Shown one piece after another: positions 50,512 through 62,704 of a stretch of 64,000 nucleotides of DNA (position 1 is its first letter; the number at the start of each line of letters is the position of its first letter). Below the pieces are notes generated by a model. It saw only the letters and a list, made by a program, of their open reading frames with translations. It did not search any database and was not told where the DNA came from. The translations under genes and the position numbers were made by a program. The stretch is from Daucus carota subsp. sativus (lineage: Eukaryota > Streptophyta > Magnoliopsida > Apiales > Apiaceae), in assembly GCF_001625215.2 (NCBI RefSeq), contig NC_030385.2:47021598-47085597 (forward strand). The letters run 5' to 3'.

Positions 50512-52634
50512 GGGTTTTGTGTCTTGCAGAATGTTGAACATCGATGGTTCAATGTTGGCGACACCCCCTATTACAGACATCGCAGGCACGTCAACCTTCT
50601 TCTCCATCAACTCATTTTCTACAAAAATCACGATGACGGTGATATCATCGTGATACATCCGCCTGATTCCCTTCGCGTATTTCTTTAGCTCATCATAAGT
50701 CGTCTCAGATTTCCTAGCTGCTTCACGTAAAGCTGATTCAAGAAGTCTTCTGGCAATACCCTGTGTTTGATACCCAGCTCAGAAGGGACCATAAAGCCCA
50801 AAAAGATCGAGATCTACAGATGATGAAAGATCTTATGAGAAAGAACTCACCTCTCTGGGATAATTGTAGACAATCTCAACAGCAGCCTGATTTGTCACTT
50901 GATCCCAAAGTCCATCAGATGCAAATATGAGAAATTTGTCACTGGGTTGTAAATCTATCGTGTAGGTAGATGGATCAGCTCTTAGCACTGGCCGGAGAAT
51001 AGATTCTGAAAGGTGGAACCTCAAGCATTTTCGATCAAGCGTATATTCAGGGTCCTTCAAGTATGCATCCCCTATGGCCCTAGATACCTGGACAGCGGTG
51101 AGACAACATTTATGAAAACTTAATTATATAAAAGTGGAATTTTGTACTATATCAACAAATATGACCATCACCCTTACAAAAAAAGAAGACAAATATGATG
51201 ATCACGAATACTTAGAATATGGGGATAATTATTCTGCATATATGTTCAGGGGAATCAATAATAAACTTTTGCAGTATACTGAAATTAGATGCTTCATAAT
51301 TCTGCAGAATTTCAAGTCTACTTTTAGTCGATAAGGGACTTGGTTTGTTGGACTACAATCAACTCATTTAAGAATACAAGTCAGTATTAAATCTTAAGCA
51401 CAAGTACAATCAACTCACTTAAAATACTACTCCACATAAAAAAGAACCTGAATCATTCCTTTAATACGCCAGACCCCTCGTCTCTGATAAACTATCCTGG
51501 AATCATCAAGATGCATGGACTTGAGTTCTTCTCTGACCTCTGTCCTACTAACATTATGATCCTCCGTCAGCTGTTGCGCTATGATTTCATTAGACTCACC
51601 AAAGTAACCCTTTACAGCTCGAGAATCACCAAGATTAGCCATGTATAATTTGTCATTCCAAATGACTCCAACCAGACAACAGGATCCAATTGCTGCCACT
51701 AGTGGTTCCTCTCGGGATGCCATTTTGACAAGAGAGAGAAATCCATCTTCAGTTGCAGCAAACGCATTCTTGAGATTGGCTTCTGACATTGTCCCATTCT
51801 CCTTGAGATATCCTGAGATAAGCAACAGAAGACAGACACAAACAAACATATCCATTGAGAATAGCCGTTTACTTTTCATAAATGTTCCCTCCAATTTCAG
51901 TTACTAGTATAGCAACTGTATGATCACTGAAAAAAACCCGACTACTATTACATGATGAACTAAGGTCAGAGACGGAACCAGGTGTAATACTATAGTCCAG
52001 GAATATAACCCCAAACCCTACTGCATGTCAAGTCGAGGCCAGGAGAATGCAAACATAAACGAAACAAATCGACCAGGAGCAACAGCACTTGCAGTAATCA
52101 ATGACTACAACTGCTTAATTATGTCAGTAACATATAAGAACTACTCGAATTAAAGAATAGAAAATAATTTTATGTTACATACACATCATTAATCAAAAGC
52201 AATATAGAGAAATTAAGAAGATAATCAGTCAAGTGTGTATTACTAAAATTCAAGAAAAGAGATCAAGAAAATTATTAAAGAGAAAAATGAAATGAGAAGG
52301 ACTGACTCATTAGATGTGCAAACAAATGATCTCGGATGTACTGGGAAGCTCTAGAGCCGCCATGGCCATCATAAACTCCAGCAAATGTAGCATTCGGTCC
52401 CGTCTCAACTTGACTGGAATCCTCCATATTCTGATTCGCTTGTACCGTTGCAAACGAGAAATCGCCACAGTAGTGTTTTTCAAGATCTTTGCACCACATA
52501 AGAGGGTCATCATCACCACCATTCTTATTCTTACTAGTGTTTCTACTATCCTCATCTTTGTTCCTCATACGGCCAAACAGATTCCTCACTGGACCCCAAA
52601 ACGAATTTTCGGACTTTTCTACGCAAGAAAACAT
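50488..52634 (-). CDS. Protein phosphatase 2C, clade D
   Basis: Four exons on the minus strand (52307-52634, 51448-51812, 50851-51087, 50488-50760) encode 400 residues. Metal-binding and catalytic motifs are intact: ED (71-72), VYDGHGG (87-93), GDSRAV, SRAIGDAYLK, FASDGLWD and DDITVIVIF. The layout (MFSC start, WCKDLEKHYCGDFSFATVQAN, NIEPSMFNI-type tail) is that of the PP2C.D group. Those enzymes dephosphorylate plasma-membrane H+-ATPases and are inhibited by SAUR proteins in auxin-induced growth. The stop codon region is tandemly duplicated (37-bp unit), but the first stop in frame keeps the C terminus normal. Confidence 0.93.
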
Positions 52635-53164
52635 CTTGCATTATCTGCCTTTCAAAGTTTTAATTAGTTTTAATTTAAGAGCACCGACTTAAAATAGAGA
52701 ATTATGATTTTTTTTGAAATTGTGATCAAGAATTTCAAAGAAGGGAACAATGCATAAAAGAAAGAGTGAAATTAAAAATTCAAGAATCGGGGTTCTTGAT
52801 GTAAGGAAATGGAGAGAAGGAAGTGACATGTGGTAGTAACTTATGAATCTGAAGAGGGTCTCTCTAGAGAGAGAGATGAGGGCAGGCTATGTCACCCAGG
52901 ATATACAGAGGAGTTGCACAAATTTGTGTTTGTGTCTATGATCTGTACAGAGAGAAAGGAGAGAGACTGAGAGAGAGAGAGAGAGAGAGAGTTGTTGGAT
53001 GATAGAGGATTTGCAAGAGTTGGTTTTAGCAGACGAGGAAGAGACTATTACGAAATACGAAGTGCGTGTATGAGTATGAAACTGAAGAGTGTACAGAGCA
53101 CAAAACTCACGAATGCTCCTGATATCACCATCAACATCTATCATATTAGATTATACTTATGGAA
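52635..53164. other. Upstream/leader region of the PP2C gene
   Basis: CT/GA-rich, with a (GA)n tract at about 52964-52990 on the plus strand, reading as CT repeats in the PP2C sense, typical of plant 5' leaders. No other gene seen. Confidence 0.5.
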
Positions 53165-53166
53165 TA

Positions 53167-53417
53167 CTCCCTCTATCCCATTTTAGTGTCACGTTTGCTT
53201 AGTTAAATTGGAAAAAAAGTTTGACTGAAATTTATTAATATTTTATTAATGAAAGAAATAAGAAAAATATGTCATTGGAAATAATTTTTAATCTACTTTA
53301 AGATGTAATTTTTAGTTTTTTAAAATGATGAAAGAGTGATTTATAATTTTTGATAAAAAATTAGTCAATTTGACCAACAAAAATAAAAATGTGACAACTA
53401 AAATGAGACGGAGGGAG
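53167..53417. mobile_element. Stowaway MITE
   Basis: 251 bp; ends CTCCCTCTATCCCATTTTAG and CTAAAATGAGACGGAGGGAG are imperfect inverted repeats of more than 20 bp, flanked by TA duplications (53165-53166 and 53418-53419). Noncoding, a different Stowaway subfamily from the 31.4-kb copy. Confidence 0.9.
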
Positions 53418-53939
53418 TAATATAAATAGTCCCAAACTTCTGTACCTGCCTGTGCCTGTAACTCTGTTTTTCGACTTCAAAAAATATTTGTGATTTTTTA
53501 AAAAACAATAGACAGCGATGCACATTTTTATTAACTTATATGATTCTCAAAAATAAATTTTATACCTTAAATTAATCGCTACAAAAAATAAGGTGTATCT
53601 AGAAAATTCATAACATGACAATATTTCTCAACCGACATAATTAAACGTTTCAGCAGGCGGTCAAGTTCTTTATAAATTTGTTCGTGAAAATTCATAATTT
53701 GCGCGAACGGGTTCATATTGATAACTGATTTGTTACTTCTTGACATGACAAGATAAAATCGAATATTTTATTAATCAGCTCAAAATTAATTGATATTTCT
53801 AGAATGACATAACCATCCGTTAAAACTGACTTGCTACTTTTTAATACGACAGGATAAAACTGAACTTCTTATTAATCAGTTCAAAATTAACTTACTTTTA
53901 TGAAATGTCATAACCGTTCGTTAAAATGCACCATTAATT

Positions 53940-54360
53940 CAAGTAAGTTTCACTATATTGATTGTTTTATTATTTTATTTGCACATCATGTTACCACTAT
54001 CGTCCGTCGCACCAACTAATCTGAGGTGAATTTTTTACATGTTTCATTATATTGATTGGTTTACCCTCGTCGCACCGACTCAAGCGAGGTTTTTACATGT
54101 TTCGATTATTTTGTTATTTTTTTACATGTTATGTTATCACCATCTATATGTTTCACAATATTGATTGTTTTATTGTTTTATTACTTTTTACATGTTATTT
54201 TATCACCATCACACCGCTTATTTCAACTAAATTTTTAGATATAATGTCAATTCATCATCACATTGCAAATTATTTTATTACATTTTTACCACCATTACAA
54301 CTGACTTGTGAGTTATACCTTTAGATTGTTTTATTATTTTTTACATATCGTGTCACCACT
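53940..54360. repeat. Degenerate ~100-bp direct repeats
   Basis: Units begin near 53947, 54040 and 54149 with GTTTCANTATATTGATTG, continue with T-rich DNA, TTTTTACATGTTATGTTATC and ACCATC/ACCACTATCG. A fourth partial unit is near 54320. Period is about 95-110 bp. Short ORFs within are translations of this T-rich repeat. Confidence 0.55.
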
Positions 54361-54733
54361 ATCGTACTTGAATAAGCTTATTTATATTAATGTGTATCGA
54401 TCAATATTATTCCAAAATATAACCACTTTAATATTATTATTTTTAAGACTACACGTACTATCCACTATTCACTATCCGTCCTCTCCACACTTTCTTCTTT
54501 GCAAGGAGGAGAGGGCGCAAATGACGACAATAATAGAAATAGAGAGAGAGGACGGCAATGACGACGGAAATGAAAATATTTTACTAAATTGAGAGTTCCG
54601 ATAATATTATAACAAACTTATTTTTGTTAATTAAGCATGGTTTGAGAGCTAGGTTCAAAGTACAAACTACAAAGAAATCAAACACATACATATATAGATC
54701 TTGAACTGGATCTTTTGGTTCTTCAACTTTAAC

Positions 54734-55885
54734 TTAGAGCTTATTGTTGTACCAAAAGACACCTTTGTACTTGCCACTCTCGTCTGGTTCCACGTAGATA
54801 CATTCCTTTGCTTCTCGCCACATGGCTTTTAAAACAGGACTCTCGTCAAGCCTATAATAATCTCCCAGTATAGGTTTGATCACCTCTGTGGCCTCCATGG
54901 CATGATAATGTGGCATTGTTGAGAACAAATGATGGGCCACATGAGTGTCTGTGATGTTGTGCAGAATCTTGTTCAGGATTCCATAATCTCTATCGACTGT
55001 CGCCAGAGCACCCCTTAACCAGTCCCACTCGGATGAACTGTAATGTGGCAATGCAGGGTGAGTGTGCTGCAAAAAGGTGATAAGCACCAGGAATCCATTC
55101 ACGACTAGTAAAGGACCTCCATAAACACACAACACCCAAGCTAGACCTTTTGCTGCAGCCAGGTGGTATAAACCATAAGTGAAAGCAAGAACACCAGCAT
55201 CAGAAACAAGGATTTGAGCACGTTCACGATCCGAGTAAATGGGACTCTGAGGATCATAGTGACATGCAAACCTTTCATAATGTCGTCCTGAAACATTGAA
55301 CAAGAGGTACATGGGCCACCCCAGAGTAAGTGTTACTAGAAGGGTGAGGACTCGGCCAGGTGGGTTGTTAAGGTACTTGGCAAAAGATTTGAGTTCGTAT
55401 TTGTGTTTAGGAACAAATACCTCATCACGCTCGAGGGAACCAGTGTTGGAATGATGGCGACGATGACTGTATTTCCAGGAAAAGTAAGGGACAAGGAGAG
55501 ATGAGTGGAGGATAAGGCCAACAGTGTCGTCAAGCCATTGATAGTCGCTGAAGGCATGATGGCCACATTCATGGGCTATGACCCAAATTCCAGTCAAAAA
55601 ACAACCTTGAACGAAACCATAAATTGCCCAAGCCACATAAGATAAAGGGTGAGGTAAGAGTTGGATGTAATTTGTTGCAAGATAGTAAAGGATAGAAGCA
55701 ATGATCAGGTCATGAACAACATAAGAGAAAGAGCGAAGAACGGATCTTTGGAAACAATGTGGTGGTATGGCCTTCTTGATGTCCCCAACAGTAAATGGAG
55801 GTTTTGAGACAGGAACTCGTTGGAGAACTTCCTCTTCTGATTTCTTACCATTGGAGTCAACCGGCATCCGACCACCTGCACCCAT
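54734..55885 (-). CDS. FAD2: Microsomal oleate delta-12 desaturase (FAD2)
   Basis: Single coding exon of 383 residues. The histidine boxes are canonical: HECGHH (105-110) followed by Ala111, HRRHH (141-145) and HVAHH (315-319). It introduces the delta-12 double bond into oleate on phosphatidylcholine in the ER, making linoleate. The C terminus YNNKL is the aromatic-type ER retrieval signal. Conserved FAD2 segments [40 protein letters not shown] and [20 protein letters not shown] are present. All distinguishing residues I can judge are of the ordinary desaturase type. A long leader intron lies upstream, as is usual for FAD2. Confidence 0.95.
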   Translation of the reverse strand: MGAGGRMPVDSNGKKSEEEVLQRVPVSKPPFTVGDIKKAIPPHCFQRSVLRSFSYVVHDLIIASILYYLATNYIQLLPHPLSYVAWAIYGFVQGCFLTGIWVIAHECGHHAFSDYQWLDDTVGLILHSSLLVPYFSWKYSHRRHHSNTGSLERDEVFVPKHKYELKSFAKYLNNPPGRVLTLLVTLTLGWPMYLLFNVSGRHYERFACHYDPQSPIYSDRERAQILVSDAGVLAFTYGLYHLAAAKGLAWVLCVYGGPLLVVNGFLVLITFLQHTHPALPHYSSSEWDWLRGALATVDRDYGILNKILHNITDTHVAHHLFSTMPHYHAMEATEVIKPILGDYYRLDESPVLKAMWREAKECIYVEPDESGKYKGVFWYNNKL

Positions 55886-56491
55886 TTTTCAAAAGTCCTG
55901 CAGAAGAGATCATATAGGTGAGCAAAATCACTTTGCTCCGGATATTATTTAACATTTTTGCATTAAAATATATAAACCATTAATAAAAAAAAACTCCACA
56001 TAATTGATAATTGTGATGTAATTATATTATCCATACCTAATAGTTCATAGTTCATACACTAATGATTCAACGTCTTTGAAGTAAGGCATACAGAAAAAAT
56101 TTCCTAGCATTTTATGAGATATGATGACTGATTGAGGCACTCCATTAATCCACACTAACATTCCTAAACATAAACAAAAAGGTCAACTAATAGACAATTA
56201 CAAGAGGGAAGGTGTTAATCTACTTTGCCTGAACTACTTACAGTAACAACACATCTCCGGAATAAGATTAGGACCAATGGAAGAGCTAGAAAGAAGAATC
56301 TGATTCATACAAGTCCACCTCTCAAGTGTTCATATTTAGTCAGACATGGATCACATGACAACACATGCCCAAGTCAGCTCACAGATATGTTTTCTGGAAC
56401 ACGTGAATGCTACAGGCTACAGCTAGCTGAGAATGACTTAAAATGATTTAGACGTGTCCATAAAGTCAATTTTGTTTTCTATCATAGTACT

Positions 56492-56709
56492 AACAAACAA
56501 CTCAGGATATATGTGACATTGATATTTTTCTGAACATTATATAAACAAAAGAAATCTTATTTTCTGAAAACAAACTTCATGAATTTCCTCACCTATTCAT
56601 AACAAACAACTCTTGATATATGTGACATTGATATTTTTCTGAACATTATATAAACAAAAGAAATCTATTTTCTGAAAACAAACTTCTTGAATTTCCTCAC
56701 CCATTCATA
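56492..56709. repeat. 109-bp tandem duplication in FAD2 leader intron
   Basis: Copies start AACAAACAACTC at 56492 and 56601 and run through GATATATGTGACATTGATAT, TTTTCTGAACATTATATAAA and TGAATTTCCTCACC. They are about 96% identical with a 1-bp indel, so the duplication is recent. Confidence 0.9.
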
Positions 56710-58104
56710 TCAATTATATTACAGGAAAAGATGACGTGACTCAATGCATTAGAGGTGTTAGAGGTACCACAGATCAAGCTGTCATTAAAGGTTAATATTT
56801 CAAACATGAAATTTCAATTTTATGAATAGCTAAAAGCCTGGCTAATATTAAAAAAATTGTCAAATTAAATAATATACGAGTTGAGAATAAACCTTAGCAT
56901 ACAAATACTTATATTTAGAAATTTATGAAAAAATTCCACCTGTGTGCAAACAAACTGAACCTAACAAAGAAAATGTTGATTAGGTAATCAAGATTAGTTG
57001 TGTTTCATCACTAAATCCTCATCTAACAAAGATAATTTTGAGTTCTGCCTCTTCTAGTGAGCATATAGATAACACACAATAAAAAAAAAATTAAAAAAAG
57101 CTTTTAGTTCAAGACTTCAGAGACTACCAATTTGACCGACCATACAATTTCCAAACCTCAACTATCAACCAACATCAAGCTACCTGCTGCCAGTTCAATT
57201 TTAAACAATATATTGGGAGAGAAATGATCCATCTTGCTTCATAGTATTGGCAAATAAGATCTCTTAAAAAGAAAAGGAGTAACACAACAGCACAATATCG
57301 AAACAAAACTACAAATTTCAAGCATCAAAGTTTGCTAAAGCCTTGTTAAAGAGGTCAACTATTAAAGAAAGAAAAATTTTGATATGCCAAAAGAACAGTT
57401 GCAGGAGATAAGCAACCTATCTTGAAATGAAATGAAGAATTGCGGACAAAATTAGAGATGGCTGCAATATAAGGATGAAGACTGTAGAGAAAAGAATTGA
57501 AAATGCAGCTTTTTGAAATGAAATGAGAACTGAAGAAGGAAATGAGTAGGAAATAAAACCGGGCATTTATAAAAAAATTAAATTGTATGAATAAATGGTG
57601 AAGGTTATGGGGATATTAAAAACATTAGCAAAAATTGGTACAAATGTAATTCACTTATCACCTAATTATTTTCATTGCTCTTCCCCAATATTGTACAGTA
57701 GATCACAAACAAGTGATGCCACATTATACGATATTGACTCCTGACACTTTAACTAGTGGAGTAGTACCACATACCAAGCCACTTGATATATTACAGTCCA
57801 AAACAAATTAGGTGGGGTACCAGAAACCTGGACTAAATTCAGTACAAGCATCTACTATCAATGGGTTGGTACTGACATAAACATTTATAACACCAATTTT
57901 AGGGTGCACATCATTTAAATAAATAAGTCCATACCACAATGTTGTGTTATAGTATCTGAAAAGCAGTTTAGTTCAGTTGAAATCAGTATCTCACTATGAA
58001 CAAGTATACATGCATGTAGACAACCACACACAGACACATAGGAATACTTGTATAAGAAATTAGAATAGGCAGCTCAAGTAGAAAGCTCAAGTAATGCAAT
58101 ACTG

Positions 58105-58141
58105 GAGGGAGAGGGAGAGGGAGAGGGAGAGGGGGAGAGAG
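58105..58141. repeat. GGGAGA microsatellite
   Basis: Six or so perfect or near-perfect GGGAGA units inside the FAD2 leader intron. Confidence 0.8.
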
Positions 58142-58673
58142 ACAGAAATGTACAGAAACAATGAATATAAACTGCAAATATCATAGATCCAGACAATACC
58201 ATTAACAATCTATAGAACAACACCAAAAATCTCAGATTTACCGATAAAAAACCACCTTAATTTCCCAAGTCATAAACGATATACATTCCACAAAATTGAA
58301 ATTTAAGCTGATAAAGTTAATATCTTCGAAGAACTCTCTTCCAGTAGGGATGGGAAAACAAATAAGAGATGATAGAAAGAAGGAAATCTACAGAAAGCCC
58401 ACGATCAGATAATCCCAAAAGAAGAAATTCCCAAGCACACACAATTTAATTCCTAAAATTAACATACATTTGCATGAAAAAAGATTGAGATATATTCATC
58501 ACGAAAACGAATTGGAGAATAGATTGGCATTAATCAGAAAGTAAAATTTGTGTGTAGAAATATTAAAGAGATTGTGAGTACCTGAGGAGAAGAGAAGTGC
58601 TTGGCTTTTGTTTAATTAACCTCCTAGCTTTGAGAAGAGCCGGCGCTTGAGTGCAAATGAGAGGTGCATGTGT

Positions 58674-58682
58674 ATATATAAT
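58674..58682 (-). promoter_or_regulatory. TATA box of FAD2
   Basis: TTATATATACAC on the minus strand, about 90 bp upstream of the leader-intron donor, would set transcription start near 58645. Confidence 0.55.
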
Positions 58683-60451
58683 GGTGGGAGCTCCCCTCAG
58701 CTGTTGACAAATTACAAGGCACTCATTATTTTAACTTATTGCATACAAAATTTGGTTTTTCTATGACACATGGCCGTGACAAGATAAATCTTTTATGTAT
58801 TTTCAAATTTTTTATATAAAAGAATGGAAAAACAATAATATCTTATAATTTTTATCGATTACTTTCGAACTGAAGCTCCTTTTAAATATGTGCTTTAAAG
58901 ATATCTTATATTAATTTTTATCTTTAAATCTTAATATCTTATATATGTTGGGTTAAAAGATGTTGTAAAACATAATTTGTACAAAATCTATAATAATTAT
59001 ATATATAATATTCATAATATCTAATAAAATAAAACTATTCATATAATTTATATATTTATGAAATTGTTTTTTTATGTTGTGCCTATTGGCACACAAGCAC
59101 AAAATTGACAAATCTATATTTTTTTTATTGATAATGACGTTCCTACATTCACAACAACCACATGAATTAAAATACATCAAATTCACGTTTTAGTGCAGCA
59201 TGTGTCATGAAGACATGAACACACGCAGACTCTTTAGAAAAATGTATACGTTAGAAAAGCGAATCTAGTTGTTGGTTGTCTAACGTGAACACGAAAACTG
59301 ACGGCCCGACCTGAAAGCCAAAATGCATACATATCCACAATTCCACACCACATAATCAACTTATGGATGAGTATTAATTAGGACGACATTAGCATTAACC
59401 TGTACAACAAAGACTACTAAGTATACCAGTACAGTACATTCTAAAGCTGAGGTGTGGTCCTTTGGTTTGTTTATAGCTAGGTTGCTGGATTAATGTAGAT
59501 GTTGCTCACTTTGGTTAGTGACTTTATGTTGCTCCAGTGTTAGTGTTTGTCACAGACTAAACTCACCCAATTTTGCTCCCAGTTATTTTTAATTTGTTTG
59601 ACACTTACTTAACCTTGTTCCTGTCTTAACTAATTAAGAGTGCATTTTATATAAAAAAGTGTTTGACAAATTAATAAACTTTCTTATGACATTTTTGTTT
59701 ATAAGTTTAACCATAATAAAACTCTCAATAAAAGGGGAAATTAATGTAAAAATGAGGACCTGTTATAAGTTATACAGTACTTGAAAAAAATGCAGTAGTA
59801 ACACAAGTACACCAAAGCAGTTGGTAGGTAGTTGTTTGCAGCCTGCTCAAAATCTACTTTGCTGCACTAATTAAATCTGCATTAATAAAGATATGATAGT
59901 CACCCATGAGTGGTGGCCAATCTTCCTTGACTAGCTTGATGATTTTTTATGGGTTAATAAGAAAAAAATCATAACCTCTGCTACTAGTTCCATGAGAAAC
60001 CACAAAAGTAGGTACCTCATGCATCGGCTTCTAAAACATTTTCAGGTCCACACCAATTTAACAACTGGACCAGATTGATTAGACCACAAATGGCCAGCCC
60101 ATGATGAGTTATGAACATCTAGCCCAGTTTTATATGGCATTTATCTACAGTAGTTGGATCAAACAATCGTCATGAAGACGAGCCCCACCAACAAAAACAA
60201 AATGAAATTGCATCTTGGCCGAATTAAGATCGCTTAACTTAGTGGCGTGTTATATATTCTTTAAATTCAAAACTTTATGCTCTCCAACTTTGACTCAGTA
60301 GTGAATAAAAAACTGATGACTAAGAATCCGTGGATAGATTGAATAAAGGCATGGAAGATGACATATAATACATTACTCTTATTAAAAACTTGGAGCATCG
60401 CTCTTCTGATACTTATAACTTAATCGAGTTTGTTATCTTGAACTAATTAAC
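58683..60451. other. Spacer between the two FAD2-type genes
   Basis: FAD2 upstream region and 3' region of the FAD2-like gene. A degenerate MITE lies at 59078-59205. The rest is AT-rich; no gene seen. Confidence 0.5.
59078..59205. mobile_element. Degenerate relative of the palindrome-ended MITE
   Basis: GTTGTGCCTATTGGCACACAAGCACAAAATTGA at the left matches the left end of the element at 2861, and AAAATACATCAAATTCACG...TGC matches its right part. Only the left palindrome persists. Confidence 0.45.
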
Positions 60452-61609
60452 TTAAAGCTTGTTTTTGTACCAGTAGACACCTTTAGCCTTGTCTCCATCC
60501 TCAGCTTCAACATATAAACATTCTTTGGCTTCTCTCCACATTGCCTTGTAAAATGGAGTCCCGTCATAATGGTAGTAATCTCCCAACACCGGCTTGATGG
60601 CTTCGGTCGCCTCCTCAGCATGGTAATGCGGAATGCTGGAGATCAAATGGTGGAGCACATGCGTGTCTGAAATGTGATGAAACACTTTGTTTAGAATTCC
60701 GTAATCTCTGTCCACTGTGGCTAGAGCTCCCCTCAGCCAATCCCATTCCGACGAATCGTAGTGAGGCAGCGAGAGATGAGTGTGATGCAACAGAGTAATC
60801 ATCACCAGGAATCCATTCACCACGTGTAAGGGAGCTCCGTACACTAGCATCACCCACGTAAATCCTTTGACCAGGGCAACGCGATATACCAGATAGAATC
60901 CAGCAAGAAAACCGATATCCGAAAGCAGAATCTGAAGACGTTCGCGTTCTGAGTAGATGGGACTGTATGGATCAAAATGACTTGCGACACGATCGTAGGA
61001 TCGTCCGGCAATGTTGACAATCAAATACAAAGGCCATCCCAGGGTGAGAGTGAACGCGATGATGAAAACGCGACCAACAGGGTTGTTGAAGTAATGATAG
61101 TAAGAGCGAATGGTGTGCTTAAATCGAGGAACATGATTTTCATCACGGTCGAGAGAATTGGTATTGGCATGATGCCTGCGGTGGCTGATTTTCCACGAAA
61201 AGTAAGGGACGAGGAGAAGAGAATGAAGAACATAGCCAACAGTGTCATTAAGCCAGTGATACTCACTAAAGCCATGATGGCCGCATTCATGCGCCACCAC
61301 CCACACCGCGAACATGAAACAGCCTTGGACATAGACGTAAGCCGTCCATGCCAAGTAGCTGAGAGGCTTGGGAAGCAGAGGAATATAGCTCGTGGCTGCG
61401 TAGTACAAAAGGAAACAGACGATCAAGTCGAAAACAAGGTAAGAGGAAGAGCGAATCAAGGACCTCTGAAAACAGTGTGGCGGAATGGCTTTCTTAATAT
61501 CTGCGATTGTGAAAGGTGGTTTTTGATGAGGAACTCTGTGAACCGCATTTTCATTTTGTTCGGCCTTTCTCTCCTCAACCGCCACGGGCATCCGGCCTCC
61601 TTTCCCCAT
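60452..61609 (-). CDS. Divergent FAD2-like enzyme (acetylenase/conjugase-type candidate)
   Basis: Single coding exon of 385 residues from ATG 61609. The frame stays open upstream to 61813, but MGKGGRMPV is the family N terminus. Histidine boxes are HECGHH (107-112) followed by Gly113 instead of Ala, HRRHH (143-147) and HVLHH (317-321). Gly after box 1 and the phrases SWKISHRRHHANT, HHTHLSLPHY and THVLHHLISSIPHYHAEEA resemble, from memory, crepenynate-type acetylenases and other functionally divergent FAD2 proteins rather than housekeeping desaturases. Substrate might be linoleate or oleate on phosphatidylcholine in the ER; the product cannot be decided from sequence. The C terminus YKNKL fits ER retrieval. 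A TATA box lies 150 bp upstream, leaving no room for a long leader intron. Confidence 0.9.
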   Translation of the reverse strand: MGKGGRMPVAVEERKAEQNENAVHRVPHQKPPFTIADIKKAIPPHCFQRSLIRSSSYLVFDLIVCFLLYYAATSYIPLLPKPLSYLAWTAYVYVQGCFMFAVWVVAHECGHHGFSEYHWLNDTVGYVLHSLLLVPYFSWKISHRRHHANTNSLDRDENHVPRFKHTIRSYYHYFNNPVGRVFIIAFTLTLGWPLYLIVNIAGRSYDRVASHFDPYSPIYSERERLQILLSDIGFLAGFYLVYRVALVKGFTWVMLVYGAPLHVVNGFLVMITLLHHTHLSLPHYDSSEWDWLRGALATVDRDYGILNKVFHHISDTHVLHHLISSIPHYHAEEATEAIKPVLGDYYHYDGTPFYKAMWREAKECLYVEAEDGDKAKGVYWYKNKL

Positions 61610-61755
61610 TCTTCCTGATAATCTAGCTTCTGTTTCTGCAAAGACAAAATTATAATTGCAGGAAGAGATAGCAGAATGATCTACACTTTGTAAGTGAAGT
61701 GGGATTGTATTTGTTTGGTTGAGTTTGAGTGGGATGAATGGTTGAATTGGTGAGA

Positions 61756-61763
61756 TATATATA
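61756..61763 (-). promoter_or_regulatory. TATA box of FAD2-like gene
   Basis: TATATATA on the minus strand about 150 bp upstream of ATG 61609, predicting a leader of roughly 115 nt. Confidence 0.5.
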
Positions 61764-62461
61764 GTATGCGCAAGATGCAAGTGAAGACAAGAAACGTGCT
61801 GAATTTGAAGCACACTCCTGCACTAGAATTATTGTTATTATGTGGTGCGCGCGCGCAGTCACGCTGGACTCTTAGTCAATATAGGCTAGCAGAGACCATA
61901 TAAATTATGGCACGCCACTTCAAATTTCTTCCATTTTTTCTAGTCTCGGGATTTTTATCTCACTTTCGACTTGTCACTCTACTTGACTGCTACTATAATC
62001 TTTTTTGAATGGGCGACTCGCATCTTGAATTGATTGTTCGTATAAATTCTAAATGTTTTATATAACTTTAATATTCTTATAGTTCTAAAAATTGTTTATT
62101 TAATCGGCAATTTATATTATTGTCAATCTATTCTGTTTTTTTTTTGATTGATTATGTTTTCAATAATTAATATAATAGGATTGATAAACTAAATATTATG
62201 ATATTATTTAGAATTTATTACATAATCGTGACTGAGCTTAATCGTATTTTGGTTACTAAATTCATTCACGGAGTATTTTACATTTGTTAAAATAGAATAA
62301 TAAATATACCTATTTTAAATTGGGACATGCTCCGAGGTCCCAATCTGACACGTGCATATGCATTGTCAGTAACATATATTATGGGCTTACGGGCCATTCA
62401 TGTAAAAGGCCTTCGTTTTGGGCCATGCATATCCTACTGCCGCTATTCGGTCACATTATGT
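61764..62461. other. Intergenic, no gene seen
   Basis: Upstream region of the FAD2-like gene; a short (GC)n run GCGCGCGC occurs near 61847-61856. AT-rich otherwise. Confidence 0.5.
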
Positions 62462-62704
62462 GGGTGTTTGACACGGGCTTATAAGCTGGCTTCTGAATTA
62501 TAAGTTAGAACTATTTATTTGTACCGTTTGTGTAAGAATTCAAAAAGTACTTAAAAAAAGCTACGATTACTAGCTTTTGTCTCACGGCTTCTACTTATTT
62601 CCCAAACACTTTTATCATTTATAAGTCTTAACTTGCTTCTAACTTCTACTTCACTTTTTTACTTTAAGCAATAAGCACTTATTTTAAGCTCACCCAAACG
62701 GCCC
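62462..62704. mobile_element. hAT-like MITE (CGTTTGGG family), reverse copy
   Basis: Ends GGGTGTTTGACACGGGCTTA and AAGCTCACCCAAACGGCCCC form degenerate inverted repeats. The interior shares CTTCTACTTATTTCCCAAAC and TTGCTTCTAACTTCTACTTC with the copies at 5260-5345 (partial), 21860 and 31001. Noncoding. Confidence 0.6.

Larger units (their letters stand above)
55898..58581 (-). other. FAD2 leader intron (~2.7 kb)
   Basis: Donor CTCAG|GTACTC (minus strand, exon ending 58582) and acceptor TTCTGCAG|GAC (ending 55898, 12 bp before the start codon) frame a 2.68-kb intron in the 5' UTR. FAD2 genes are known for a single large leader intron that can enhance expression. Inside are a 109-bp tandem duplication (56492-56709) and a GGGAGA microsatellite (about 58105-58140). 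Confidence 0.75.

Noticed and set aside
54052-54592. Several overlapping plus-strand ORFs rich in Phe, Tyr and Ile
   Set aside because: They are translations of the degenerate T-rich repeat at 53940-54360.
60977-61618. 213-codon plus-strand ORF opposite the FAD2-like gene
   Set aside because: Antisense shadow of the conserved desaturase frame, with no family similarity.
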